This document shows, one piece after another, positions 24,363 to 33,094 of a stretch of DNA of 64,000 nucleotides. Source of the DNA: Sphingobacterium tabacisoli. GTDB lineage: Bacteria > Bacteroidota > Bacteroidia > Sphingobacteriales > Sphingobacteriaceae. The translations under genes and the position numbers were made by a program. The DNA lies in the NCBI RefSeq assembly GCF_017908035.1, contig NZ_JAEQMU010000001.1, positions 2,498,944-2,562,943 of the forward strand, in the 5' to 3' direction. Every line of letters begins with the position of its first letter. The stretch's first letter is position 1. Under the pieces are notes generated by a model. That model saw only the letters and a list, made by a program, of their open reading frames with translations, was not told where the DNA came from and did not search any database.

Positions 24363-25757
24363 ATGAAAAGGGGGATAACAGTATTAGTCGTAACATTGGT
24401 TTGTGTTTTTACAAATCTTTTTCAGCCGTCTACGGCACAGGCTCAGTTTTATGGAGGAGTATCCTTGGACGTATTCTACGACGAGCTTTCTCCCTATGGT
24501 TATTGGGAAAACGATCCGACTTATGGGGAGATCTGGTACCCTCGGGTAAATCGGGACTTCAGACCTTATGGCACGAACGGCTATTGGGCAATGACCGAAT
24601 ATGGCAACACCTGGGTGTCTGGCTATTCATGGGGATGGGCGCCATTTCATTATGGCCGGTGGGTACATAACAGCTACAGAGGATGGGCATGGATACCTGG
24701 TTACGAATGGGGACCAGCATGGGTCGATTGGCGCTCTGGTAATGGTTATTACGGCTGGGCACCTATGCAACCACATATAGGTGTACATGTTTCTATAGGA
24801 CTACCTATAGATATCTGGATTTTTACCCCGGTAAGGCATATCCATTCGAGAAATGTGTACAGATATAGCTACTATGACCGTCCTGCCATATACAACAATA
24901 CAACGATTATCAACAACACGTATATTGTAAACAACCACAACTACTATGGTGGTCCTTCCCGCAGAGATATGGAACGTAGCACCGGGCGTCGGGTAGAAGT
25001 ACGCGAATTCAGAGAATCATCAAGACCTGGTTCTTCTCGTTCAGACCGCAACTCGGTATCCATGTACCGTCCAGATGGCAGAGCAACTAGCTCCCGCAGG
25101 GAGGCCGAATCTACACGTACAGACCGTAACAGCTCAAGAGGAGAAAGTACTTCCAGCAGAACCGACCGCAACACAACGAACTCCAGAGGAAGCAGTCGTT
25201 CAGAAGTAGGCTCATCAAGAACCGAAAGTAGTAGAAGAGAAACAAATGTTGATAGAAATGGAAATTCCGGCATACGCGGTGGCGCTACAACATCTAGAGA
25301 GCAACAACCTGCAAGAGGTACAGAAAGAGGCTCAGAACTCCAATCGCAATCGGAGAACCAGAATAATTCGCGTAGGACAACATCTAGTAGGCAACAACCT
25401 GTAAGGGGCGTCGAGAGTAACACACAACGTCAACCACAGCAGGAACAAAACAATCGCTCTAGGGAGGTCCAACGCAGTAATGAAGAAACATCGCGCACGC
25501 AACGTGGAGCCGAAACAAATCGCGGATCGTCTGAAAGCCGTAGACAGTCTCCTGCACAGCCCCAAACGGAGCAAAGGAGCCGTCAACCAGAAAGTCGCAC
25601 GCAACAACGTAGAGATTCACAACCTGTATTTCAGGCCTCAAACAGAGAAAGCTCTACAGGTAGTACATCCCGTTCGTCGGGCAGTCGTTCGGAACAAGGC
25701 GCATCCAGTACACGTGGTGGCGGTAGTAGTAATACTGGAGAAAGAAGCAGACGTTAG
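24363..25757 (+). CDS. Exported DUF6600-like protein with Ser/Arg/Gln-rich tail
   Basis: A 464-residue protein. The signal peptide (1-28, ending AQAQ) is followed by an aromatic domain (32-165) with repeated Trp-Gly-Tyr strands: FYDELSPYGYW, PYGTNGYWAMTEYGNTWVSG, YSWGWAPFHYGRWV, GWAWIPGYEWGPAWVDW, typical of DUF6600, a family found with FecR-like proteins. From residue about 210 to the end the sequence is low-complexity, dominated by Ser, Arg, Thr, Gln and Glu with recurrent R-G-x-E/S and QQP units, and likely disordered. Cell-surface or periplasmic location is expected; the function is unknown. Upstream is the divergent mla operon. Confidence 0.75.
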   Translation: MKRGITVLVVTLVCVFTNLFQPSTAQAQFYGGVSLDVFYDELSPYGYWENDPTYGEIWYPRVNRDFRPYGTNGYWAMTEYGNTWVSGYSWGWAPFHYGRWVHNSYRGWAWIPGYEWGPAWVDWRSGNGYYGWAPMQPHIGVHVSIGLPIDIWIFTPVRHIHSRNVYRYSYYDRPAIYNNTTIINNTYIVNNHNYYGGPSRRDMERSTGRRVEVREFRESSRPGSSRSDRNSVSMYRPDGRATSSRREAESTRTDRNSSRGESTSSRTDRNTTNSRGSSRSEVGSSRTESSRRETNVDRNGNSGIRGGATTSREQQPARGTERGSELQSQSENQNNSRRTTSSRQQPVRGVESNTQRQPQQEQNNRSREVQRSNEETSRTQRGAETNRGSSESRRQSPAQPQTEQRSRQPESRTQQRRDSQPVFQASNRESSTGSTSRSSGSRSEQGASSTRGGGSSNTGERSRR

Positions 25758-25802
25758 TCTCGCTCAAAACAAAAAAACAGCTATTAAATTGAAACAAATA
25801 TC

Positions 25803-25963
25803 GGGGCTGTTTAAAAAGCAACAAATCGTCGTCATTGCGAACCTGAGGAACGATGGTGTGGCAATCTAACTTACTTAAAACACAGATTGCCTCATCATAC
25901 TTTACCGACAAATCGGTACAAGCTCTCGCAAAGACGAAAAATTCAAGCTTTTTAGACAGCTCC
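25803..25963. repeat. MITE-like long imperfect inverted repeat
   Basis: The left end GGGGCTGTTTAAAAAGC (25803-25819) matches the reverse complement of the right end, GGAGCTGTCTAAAAAGC, with two mismatches. Inside, CGTCATTGCGA on the left pairs with CGTCTTTGCGA read from the right, and GGCAATCT (25860-25867) pairs with AGATTGCC (25883-25890). The CGTCATTGCGA...GCAATCT core is a widespread interspersed repeat, and GGCTGTCTAAAA ends resemble IS1182-type termini. No transposase is present. Probably a non-autonomous element. Confidence 0.65.
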
Positions 25964-25979
25964 TTTTTGCAAAAAGGAG
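25960..25979. repeat. Perfect 20-bp palindrome
   Basis: CTCCTTTTTGCAAAAAGGAG is its own reverse complement and abuts the right end of the inverted repeat. It may be part of the mobile repeat or an operator-like site ahead of pncB. Confidence 0.6.
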
Positions 25980-26109
25980 TCAATGGCTGTTGAAATACAG
26001 CCCTCCGCTAAATTATTTTTGGTATTTTCGTTCACGCTTAGCATGGTCTGCGTCGATTCATGACACAGCAATAGACAATGCAGCAATCAAAAAAAAGACA
26101 GACTCTGAT

Positions 26110-27288
26110 ATGGCAAGACTTGAATCTCTTCTAGACAACGACTTTTACAAGTTCACAATGCAGTACGCCGTTGTCAAACTCTTCCCAAAAGCAAAAGCAA
26201 AGTATCAATTCATCAATAGGGGTAAGCACGTTTTTCCGGAAGGCTTCGCTGAAAGGCTTACCGAAGCAATCGGAGCGATGGCAACGCTTAAGCTCAGCAA
26301 TGCCGAAAAGCAATTCTTTGCAGAGACCTGTCCTTATATCGACCCCACCTACTTTGATTTTCTACAAGGGTATCGCTACAACCCGGAAGAAGTCAGCATT
26401 ACACAACATGCTGGGGAACTGTCTGTCAAAATAGAGGGATTTTGGTACCGTACCATCCTATGGGAGGTACCGATCATGTCTCTAATCTGTGAACTGTATT
26501 ATGAAATGAGTGATGCAAAACGGGTCGATGATCAACAGGTGATGGACATCGTAGACCGTAAGATGGACAAGTACGATAAGTTAAAAATCACCATTGCAGA
26601 CTTTGGCACACGCCGAAGGCACTCCTATGCAGTACACGACCTGGTCATCAAAACGCTAAAAGCGCACCCTTCAAAAACTTTTATAGGAACTAGCAATGTA
26701 CATCTGGCCATGAAATACAAGACCAAACCAATTGGCACACATGCCCATGAATGGTTTATGTTTCACGCTGCAAAATACGGTTATAAAATGGCCAATCTTT
26801 TGGGGTTAGAAAACTGGTCGGACGTATATCGGGGCGACTTGGGAATCGCCCTTTCAGATACTTATACGACTGAAGCATTTTTTAGGCAATTTGACAAAAA
26901 ACTCACCAAGTTATTTGACGGGGTACGTCATGACAGCGGGGATGCAATTGAATTTGCAAAAAAAACCATTAAGCATTACGAATCCAAAGGAATTGACCCC
27001 TTATCAAAAACTATCATTTTTTCAGATGGTCTCGACTATAATAAGGTAGAGAAAATCACCAATTACTGTAATGGCAGAATAGGCTATTCCTTTGGTATAG
27101 GCACAGACTTTACCAACGACGTCGGTCTAGAACGCATGAATATTGTATTAAAAATGACCGAAAGCCTTCCCGAAGATGGCGAATGGACACCTGTAATAAA
27201 ACTTTCTGACGAACCTTTAAAACACACCGGGGACCAAGCCGAAATAGAAATGGCCATACGGTACCTACAACTTGACGAACATGCATAG
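26110..27288 (+). CDS. pncB: Nicotinate phosphoribosyltransferase
   Basis: A 392-residue enzyme that makes nicotinate mononucleotide from nicotinate, PRPP and ATP for NAD salvage. Start at 26110 gives MARLESLLDNDFYKFTMQYAV, the typical N-terminus; 40 further upstream codons are open but unlike the family. Present are FGTRRRHSYAVHDL with the catalytic His region, GTSNVHLAMKYKTKPIGTHAHEW, GVRHDSGD and IIFSDGLDY, all PncB signatures. The length matches the E. coli enzyme. It is followed with overlap by a methyltransferase gene. Confidence 0.94.
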   Translation: MARLESLLDNDFYKFTMQYAVVKLFPKAKAKYQFINRGKHVFPEGFAERLTEAIGAMATLKLSNAEKQFFAETCPYIDPTYFDFLQGYRYNPEEVSITQHAGELSVKIEGFWYRTILWEVPIMSLICELYYEMSDAKRVDDQQVMDIVDRKMDKYDKLKITIADFGTRRRHSYAVHDLVIKTLKAHPSKTFIGTSNVHLAMKYKTKPIGTHAHEWFMFHAAKYGYKMANLLGLENWSDVYRGDLGIALSDTYTTEAFFRQFDKKLTKLFDGVRHDSGDAIEFAKKTIKHYESKGIDPLSKTIIFSDGLDYNKVEKITNYCNGRIGYSFGIGTDFTNDVGLERMNIVLKMTESLPEDGEWTPVIKLSDEPLKHTGDQAEIEMAIRYLQLDEHA

Positions 27289-27982
27289 AGATATTTATGG
27301 TGAAGCGCTAAACCAATTCCATCGGAATGGGGAGCTAAGCCACCCTTTATTGTTACACAGCACCTACGGCGATATTGAAGAAATGCCTGTTGAAGTCTTT
27401 TTCCGTACAGAAGAGGATTTTCCCGAGCTCGAACTGATCGCACTGTCCCTATGTGATGGTACGGTATTGGATGTTGGCGCTGGAGTAGGGTCGCATGCAT
27501 TGTACTTACAGGAAAAAGGTTTTGAAACTACTGCTTTAGAAATATCAGCATCAGCCTGCAACATTATGCGCGAGCGGGGTGTATTGCATATTGCTCAACA
27601 TAGCTTTTGGGATTATTCCGAAGGAAAATATGACACCCTACTGTTTCTGATGAATGGCATCGGATTAGCGGGCGACCTCGAAGGCTTTCGTCGCTTGCTG
27701 CATCATGCAAAAACACTCTTGACGGACCGAGGACAGCTCCTATTTGACAGTTCGGACATCTCCTACCTCTATGAAGAATACCGTATCACAAGACCGGAAT
27801 ACTACTTTGGCGAGATAGGCTATCAATATGAGTTTCAAGGCCAGAAAGGGGCTCCTTTCAAATGGCTCTATATGGACCAGGCCACATTGATACGTATCGC
27901 TCATGAAGAAAATTGGGTGGTACAGGTCCTCTATGAAGATGACAACGATCAATATTTGGTTCGAATGGAACCGAGAAAATAG
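27281..27982 (+). CDS. Class I SAM-dependent methyltransferase
   Basis: A 233-residue Rossmann-fold methyltransferase. Motif I is LDVGAGVGSHALYLQ (SAM Gly loop), followed by the acidic end of strand 2 in TTALEISASA and the FLMNGIGLAGDLEGF motif-IV region. The substrate is unknown. The ATG at 27281 lies inside the last codons of pncB (8-bp overlap), so the two are cotranscribed; a TTG at 27272 is an alternative start. Confidence 0.8.
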   Translation: MHRDIYGEALNQFHRNGELSHPLLLHSTYGDIEEMPVEVFFRTEEDFPELELIALSLCDGTVLDVGAGVGSHALYLQEKGFETTALEISASACNIMRERGVLHIAQHSFWDYSEGKYDTLLFLMNGIGLAGDLEGFRRLLHHAKTLLTDRGQLLFDSSDISYLYEEYRITRPEYYFGEIGYQYEFQGQKGAPFKWLYMDQATLIRIAHEENWVVQVLYEDDNDQYLVRMEPRK

Positions 27983-28047
27983 GAAAGTGGAATGCATTTG
28001 AGCAATTTTCGGATTGCACACCCGATTTTTAAAAGTCAAATTTGTGT

Positions 28048-28890
28048 ATGAATGAGAAAGAGAGACATTGGAACTACGAGCGTATAGCGCAAGCAATAGC
28101 TTTTATCAAAGACAATTTTGATAGGCAACCCAGCTTGGAAGATATCGCAGCACATATCCATCTAAGCCCATTTCACTGCCAGCGGTTATTTCACGAATGG
28201 GCGGGCACTACGCCTAAAAAATTCTTGCAATACATCAGTCTGAGCCACGCAAAAGCGTTGCTTCAGAAATCGGAATCAATTTCTGAAACAACGTTTAAGA
28301 CGGGACTCAGCAGCAGCAGTCGTCTCCATGAACTTTTCGTCAAACTAGAGGGCATGACTCCCCATGAATATCGTAATGGAGGCGAAGGTTTGGTGATAAC
28401 ATACGACTATGCGGACACTTCTTTTGGAGAGATCATTATTGCTGCAACAGAAAAAGGAATTTGCCATATCGCATTCATAACCGATCGGGAAAATGGGGTA
28501 AAAAATTTAGAAGGACGATTTCCTAATGCTTCGTTTAAAGAGTCCTCCTCTCCTTTTCATCAGCAGGTCCGCAACTTTATGAATGGCGAAAAAGATTCCA
28601 GGGAACCGATAAAACTACACGTGAAAGGGACGGCATTTCAGCTAAAAGTCTGGGAAGCTCTACTTCAGATTCCTTTGGGTGAGCTAGAGACCTATGGACG
28701 GATTGCAGAACATATCGGCAACCCAAAAGCTTCCCGAGCTGTAGGGACTGCCATTGGCAGCAATCCGATTGCTTACCTCATCCCCTGCCATCGTGTAATA
28801 CAGGCCTCAGGGATAGTAGGAGGATACATGTGGGGGCCTACCCGAAAAACAGCTATAATAGGCTGGGAAAATGCACAAATAATACCTTAA
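28048..28890 (+). CDS. AraC-type HTH fused to O6-methylguanine-DNA methyltransferase
   Basis: A 280-residue bifunctional protein. Residues about 10-105 are an AraC/Ada helix-turn-helix pair (PSLEDIAAHIHLSPFHCQRLFHEWAGTTP, GMTPHEYRNGG). Residues 110-278 form an MGMT domain with acceptor Cys247 in IPCHRVI, the upstream GKTTYG-like ELETYGRIAEHIG and GTAIGSNP. It repairs O6-alkylguanine by irreversible transfer to Cys247. The zinc-bound Ada N-terminal domain that senses methyl phosphotriesters is absent. A TTG six bases upstream is an alternative start. AlkB follows after 10 bp. Confidence 0.9.
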   Translation: MNEKERHWNYERIAQAIAFIKDNFDRQPSLEDIAAHIHLSPFHCQRLFHEWAGTTPKKFLQYISLSHAKALLQKSESISETTFKTGLSSSSRLHELFVKLEGMTPHEYRNGGEGLVITYDYADTSFGEIIIAATEKGICHIAFITDRENGVKNLEGRFPNASFKESSSPFHQQVRNFMNGEKDSREPIKLHVKGTAFQLKVWEALLQIPLGELETYGRIAEHIGNPKASRAVGTAIGSNPIAYLIPCHRVIQASGIVGGYMWGPTRKTAIIGWENAQIIP

Positions 28891-28900
28891 CCCCTTGCCT

Positions 28901-29500
28901 ATGAAATTATTTTCGTTCGATGAACCGAACAAAAACTGGTTACCTTACGATGGTACGGTCAACTACTATGGCGTTATCCTGTCCAATCCGGAGCATTATT
29001 TCCGTGTGTTACATAACGATATCGCATGGCGCCACGATGAGGCGGTAATTTTCGGAAAACACATCTTTACGAAACGGATGGTGGCCTGGTATGGCGACCT
29101 CCCATTTGAATATACCTATTCGGGAATTCAAAAAACAGCCCTTCCCTGGGTTGACTGTCTGCTAGAACTGAAAGACATGGTAGAAAAGCAGTCTAATGAG
29201 ACGTTCAACTCCTGTTTATTGAACCTGTATAACGACGGTTCGGAGGGTATGGCCTGGCACAGTGACGGCGAAAAAGATTTAAAGAAAGATGGTGCAATAG
29301 CCTCTTTGACCTTTGGAGCCGAACGAAAATTCAGTTTTAAGCACAAGGAGAGTAAAGAAAAAGTAGATCTGGTACTGGAGCATGGCTCCTTATTGATCAT
29401 GAAAGACACTACACAAACGCATTGGATGCACCGCCTGCCCCCAACAAAAAAAACACACGGACCGCGGATTAATCTAACTTTTAGAACTATAGAAAGGTAA
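28901..29500 (+). CDS. AlkB-like 2-oxoglutarate/Fe(II) oxygenase
   Basis: A 199-residue dioxygenase. Fe ligands: His120-Ser-Asp122 in MAWHSDGE and the distal His in THWMHRLP; the 2-oxoglutarate Arg is in GPRINLTFR. The NLYNDGSEGMAWHSD pattern is that of AlkB/ALKBH2-type enzymes that reverse N1-methyladenine and N3-methylcytosine damage in DNA or RNA. It lies 10 bp after the AraC-MGMT gene, so the two form an alkylation-repair pair. ATG at 28901 was preferred to TTG at 28895. Confidence 0.9.
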   Translation: MKLFSFDEPNKNWLPYDGTVNYYGVILSNPEHYFRVLHNDIAWRHDEAVIFGKHIFTKRMVAWYGDLPFEYTYSGIQKTALPWVDCLLELKDMVEKQSNETFNSCLLNLYNDGSEGMAWHSDGEKDLKKDGAIASLTFGAERKFSFKHKESKEKVDLVLEHGSLLIMKDTTQTHWMHRLPPTKKTHGPRINLTFRTIER

Positions 29501-29543
29501 ATGCTTTAAATTTTCGTAACTTCCATGCGTTAATATTTCTACA

Positions 29544-30788
29544 ATGCGCATTTTAATATTTTCGTACTTTATCATTACAAGTATTTCAACCGGTATGGCA
29601 CAACAGATTGACAGCATCTACCTCTCGTCACTACTGCAGAAAAATCCGGATCTATTTGGCCAAATACTCAATCATCCAACACACAACGAAGTCCAGATAC
29701 TGTACACTCAAATTGACAGAGACAAAGACAACATCCCTCACTTTACCTCTTTCGGTTACCGACTTGATCCGACCTGGTATTTTTATCCTGCAAGTACGGT
29801 CAAGTTACCTACGGCTATTTTTGCTTTAGAAAAGATAAACGAGCTAAAAATCAGAGGGCTTGGGCGAGATACCCCTTTGCAAATAGATTCTGCCTATGAC
29901 AGACAGACTTCAGTATACAGAGACTCTTCTTCAGAAAATACTCTTCCAAGTATTGCACATTATATCAAAAAGGTTCTACTGACTTCAGACAACGATGGAC
30001 ACAACAGACTTTTTGAGTTTGTGGGCAGAGCAGAGGTTAACAAAAAACTCAAAAAACACGGAGCCAAATACAGCCGCATTGTAAATAGGCTGGCTATTGG
30101 AGACAAAGGCATTTGGGCTAAACATACCAACCCATTTACATTTTACAAGGATGATCAGATCATATACAAACAAGTGGCTCAATATGACCCTAAGGATTAT
30201 GAGATGCCTTGGCTTAAAAACACAGTACAAGGCATTGGCTATATGAATGCTGCGGACGAACTGGTTCACGAACCTTGGTCTTTTGAGGGACTTAATGTAT
30301 ATGCGCTGGAAGACCAACAATTACTATTGAGAAAACTTCTTTTCCCTGAGGCCTTCCCCATGAAACAACGTTTTAACCTCACAGAAGACGACTACCGTTT
30401 TCTATATTATTACATGTCAAGGAGCCCTCAGGAGGTAACCTACCCACAATATGAGAGAGAGGAATTTTGGCCTACTTATAGTAAGTTTGTATATTTTGGA
30501 CGGGACAAGTCGATAAAATCCTTTCAAAATATCAGAAGCTTTAATAAATACGGGGATTCTTACGGCTATAATATTGACAATGCGTATATCGTCGATTTTG
30601 AGAAAGGTATTGAATTTTTGGTTTCTGTAGTAGTACAATCCAATGAGAATGGAATATATAATGATGGAATCTATGAATATGAGACAATCACTTATCCTTT
30701 TTTAAAGAACCTTGGAGAAGTCCTCTATCAGGAAGAACTAAAAAGGCCAAAAGCCATTCAGCCTAACTTAAAACGGTTTTCATTTTAA
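29544..30788 (+). CDS. Exported class A beta-lactamase-like serine hydrolase
   Basis: A 414-residue protein with signal peptide (1-20, ending GMAQ). The active-site SxxK is Ser84-Thr-Val-Lys87 in YPASTVKLPTAIFAL, and SDNDGHNRLFEF supplies the SDN motif. No clear KTG triad is seen, and the C-terminal part (about 250-414) has strands with many aromatic residues. This places it in the class A beta-lactamase/penicillin-binding fold, but it is longer than a true beta-lactamase (about 290 residues). A cell-wall or ester hydrolase is as likely as antibiotic resistance. A terminator follows. Confidence 0.72.
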   Translation: MRILIFSYFIITSISTGMAQQIDSIYLSSLLQKNPDLFGQILNHPTHNEVQILYTQIDRDKDNIPHFTSFGYRLDPTWYFYPASTVKLPTAIFALEKINELKIRGLGRDTPLQIDSAYDRQTSVYRDSSSENTLPSIAHYIKKVLLTSDNDGHNRLFEFVGRAEVNKKLKKHGAKYSRIVNRLAIGDKGIWAKHTNPFTFYKDDQIIYKQVAQYDPKDYEMPWLKNTVQGIGYMNAADELVHEPWSFEGLNVYALEDQQLLLRKLLFPEAFPMKQRFNLTEDDYRFLYYYMSRSPQEVTYPQYEREEFWPTYSKFVYFGRDKSIKSFQNIRSFNKYGDSYGYNIDNAYIVDFEKGIEFLVSVVVQSNENGIYNDGIYEYETITYPFLKNLGEVLYQEELKRPKAIQPNLKRFSF

Positions 30789-30790
30789 TC

Positions 30791-30847
30791 TAAAAAAAGA
30801 GCCCAAAAAGGTAACACATATCGTCACTTTTCGGACTCTTTTTTTCT
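30791..30847 (+). terminator. Terminator after the serine hydrolase gene
   Basis: Imperfect stem: AAAAAAAGAGCCCAAAAAGG pairs with TTTTCGGACTCTTTTTTT around an AT-rich loop, ending in T8. Confidence 0.6.
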
Positions 30848-30979
30848 CAAAGTCTATGTTTTTCAGAGACTCTCAAGAACTTTTTCAGGATATTTTCTTT
30901 TCCGTTAGCATTCAAGAGCTCTCTGACAACATCGAGACCGTTTCATCTCTGTTGATCATTCGATGGCTTCATAAAAGTT

Positions 30980-31984
30980 CTATTGTTCTAACGCAGCCTC
31001 TATAAGCTCCGCATAAAAATCACTTTCTTTCATTCCATAAGCGCGTACCTGTTGCGGTATAAAGCTCTGTGCAGTCTGTCCCGGAATCGTATTGATCTCA
31101 ATAAAATAAAACTTGTCGGTATCGTGCTCCAAAAAGAAATCGACACGCACCATTCCTTTACAATCTAATCGAACATAGATCTCTCTAATAATCCGGGCTG
31201 CACGATCACGTTGTTCTTCATTCAGGTCTGCCGGTGTTATCTCTTCGGTCAGTCCTGGAATATATTTAGCCTCAAAGTCAAAAAACTCCCGTGTGGTACG
31301 TACTTCAGTAGCGGGTAGCACGACCAATTCGCCTTTAGCATTTCTAAAGATACCCTGGGAAAACTCTCTTCCTTGCACAAACTCTTCAACCAACACCTGC
31401 TTACCAGTATTCTCGGCATCAAAGGCTTTGTCCAATGCCTCCTGCAACTGTGCCGCTTCTTTGACCTTAGTCATGCCGATACTCGATCCACCCGCATTGG
31501 GTTTGACAAAATAGGGCAACCCTAGCTTTTCTTCGACCAGACGAACACCGTCTTTGCGGTGGTTTTCAAATAGCAATACCGACTTAGCAACATTGATCTC
31601 CGGAATATCCGCTAAAACAGATTTGGTATAGCCCTTATTCATCGTCAGCGCAGAGGTCAATGCACTACATGAGGTATAAGGCAATCCGATCATATCAAAA
31701 TAGCCCTGCAAACGTCCATCCTCTCCAGGTGTGCCGTGCAAAATAATTAAAGCAACATCGAAAAGAATCTTATCGCCGTTGATGTACAAAGAGAAGTCGT
31801 CTTTTTCAACGGGCACCTTCTCCCCCTCACCTGCACTCCCGTACCATCCCTCATTTGTGATATCGATGATATATACATCGTACTTACTTTTATCCAATTG
31901 ACTATAGACAAAAGCCGAACTTTTATAAGACACCTCGGCTTCACCCGTAAATCCACCGGTAATTAACGCTACTTTTGTTTTCAT
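30980..31984 (-). CDS. ddl: D-alanine--D-alanine ligase
   Basis: A 334-residue ATP-grasp ligase joining two D-alanines for peptidoglycan. Visible are the N-terminal ALITGGFTGEAEVSYKSS, ILHGTPGEDGRLQGYFDMIGLPYTS, PYFVKPNAGGSSIGMTKVKE and VRVDFFLE ... FYFIEINTIPGQTAQSFIPQ, all family signatures with ATP and Mg residues intact. It is monocistronic and divergent from the PASTA/mltG cluster, where wall-related genes continue. Confidence 0.95.
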   Translation of the reverse strand: MKTKVALITGGFTGEAEVSYKSSAFVYSQLDKSKYDVYIIDITNEGWYGSAGEGEKVPVEKDDFSLYINGDKILFDVALIILHGTPGEDGRLQGYFDMIGLPYTSCSALTSALTMNKGYTKSVLADIPEINVAKSVLLFENHRKDGVRLVEEKLGLPYFVKPNAGGSSIGMTKVKEAAQLQEALDKAFDAENTGKQVLVEEFVQGREFSQGIFRNAKGELVVLPATEVRTTREFFDFEAKYIPGLTEEITPADLNEEQRDRAARIIREIYVRLDCKGMVRVDFFLEHDTDKFYFIEINTIPGQTAQSFIPQQVRAYGMKESDFYAELIEAALEQ

Positions 31985-32339
31985 TTAGAATATAATTATT
32001 TATGAGCAGGTCTGCTAAGATTATGAACGCTTACCCTGCATCCACCCTACGAAGGGACATTAGCTAGTTTAACTTCCACAAACCTAAAAAAAATGTACAT
32101 CATTCGCTAATACATAACTCATAAAAACACAGCCAATAAGTCTTTTTTAAACGATAGTACCCACTTATACAAACAAAATAGGAGTCCCTTTAGCTAGTCC
32201 GGTCTGAATACTTGACCGTTTAAAAGGAAATATAATTTGTGATACGGGGAAAAACGAATATTTTTGCTTAGGAAAACTACATTGTAAAAAAGCTTCTACC
32301 TTTTTAGTAGAACACAAGGATTTATATAAATTTCATTTC
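31985..32339. other. Divergent intergenic region ddl / PASTA gene
   Basis: These 355 bp hold no credible gene. A -7-like TAGGTTTG (32086-32079, leftwards) could serve ddl; the good rightward promoter at 32236-32266 serves the PASTA gene. I see no structured RNA or repeat. Confidence 0.5.
32236..32266 (+). promoter_or_regulatory. Promoter of the PASTA-mltG operon
   Basis: TTTG at 32236-32239, 19-bp spacer, TATTTTTG at 32259-32266, a near-ideal Bacteroidota promoter. The leader to the ATG at 32340 is about 70 nt. Confidence 0.7.
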
Positions 32340-33092
32340 ATGTCCAAACTATTGCTTTATCTACGAACTGATGTGTTCAGAAAAAATCTGATTTATGCAC
32401 TGATCACACTTATCGTTTTATTTCTCGTAGTATACTTCGGTCTTAAAATCTACACGAAGCACGGCGATGCCCAAGAAGTACCTGTATTAAAGGGGCTCAC
32501 GATATCTGAAGCCAAGCAGATACTAGACAAAGCGGGATTAGAATACAAAATAGACTCGGTCTACCAAATGGATGCCAAACCAGGCTTAGTTATAGAGCAA
32601 GACCCTGAAGCATCAGCTCTAGTAAAAGGAGGTAGAACAATATACCTAACTATTATCACGCAGGTTGCACCAGAGATTGCACTGCCTGATGTTATTGAAA
32701 AGAACCTTATTGAGGCGTCTGCAATCTTAAAAAACCATAATTTAAAAATTAAAGACACCATTTATATCAACGACATCGCACGAGACGTCGTATTAGGTAT
32801 TCAATTTGGTGGTCAAAAAATTAATGCCGGAAGAATGATTTCCAAAGGATCTTCAATCACCGTGGTACTCGGGAATGGAAAAGGAGCCAACGAAGTTGAA
32901 GTGCCGATGTTATTGAACCTCACTCTATCGGAAGCTAAGTTTGCATTGCAGGGGCTAGGACTCCATATTGGGGCAATATCTGGAGCAATAACCGATTCGA
33001 CTACAGCACGTGTCATCGCACAATCCCCAGATTCGACATCACGCTTTATTAGCATTGGTACACCAATCAACTTGACACTATCTAACGACTAG
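32340..33092 (+). CDS. Membrane-anchored protein with three PASTA domains
   Basis: A 250-residue protein: an N-terminal membrane segment (about 16-37) and three PASTA repeats (VPVLKGLTISEAKQILDKAG; LPDVIEKNLIEASAILKNHN; VPMLLNLTLSEAKFALQGLG). PASTA domains bind muropeptides or beta-lactams. No kinase or penicillin-binding domain is attached, so it may be a wall-binding scaffold or division factor. It ends 2 bp before mltG and is near ddl, supporting a peptidoglycan role. Confidence 0.85.
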   Translation: MSKLLLYLRTDVFRKNLIYALITLIVLFLVVYFGLKIYTKHGDAQEVPVLKGLTISEAKQILDKAGLEYKIDSVYQMDAKPGLVIEQDPEASALVKGGRTIYLTIITQVAPEIALPDVIEKNLIEASAILKNHNLKIKDTIYINDIARDVVLGIQFGGQKINAGRMISKGSSITVVLGNGKGANEVEVPMLLNLTLSEAKFALQGLGLHIGAISGAITDSTTARVIAQSPDSTSRFISIGTPINLTLSND

Positions 33093-33094
33093 AC

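Larger units (their letters stand above)
25764..26109. other. Intergenic region before pncB
   Basis: These 346 bp hold no credible gene. They contain the long inverted repeat at 25803-25963, the perfect palindrome at 25960-25979, and about 130 bp of leader before the pncB ATG at 26110, where an in-frame open stretch from 25990 lacks coding character. Confidence 0.6.

Noticed and set aside
24944..25423. 159-codon minus-strand ORF opposite the DUF6600-like tail
   Set aside because: It mirrors the low-complexity Ser/Arg tail, with Leu/Ser/Val-rich composition and no start context or homology I can see.
25480..25869. 129-codon plus-strand ORF overlapping the tail and the palindromic repeat
   Set aside because: It is out of frame with the real gene, low in complexity and runs into the MITE-like repeat.
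29544..30788. True class A beta-lactamase for resistance
   Set aside because: SxxK and SDN are present, but length is about 120 residues above the norm and no KTG or omega-loop Glu motif is convincing.
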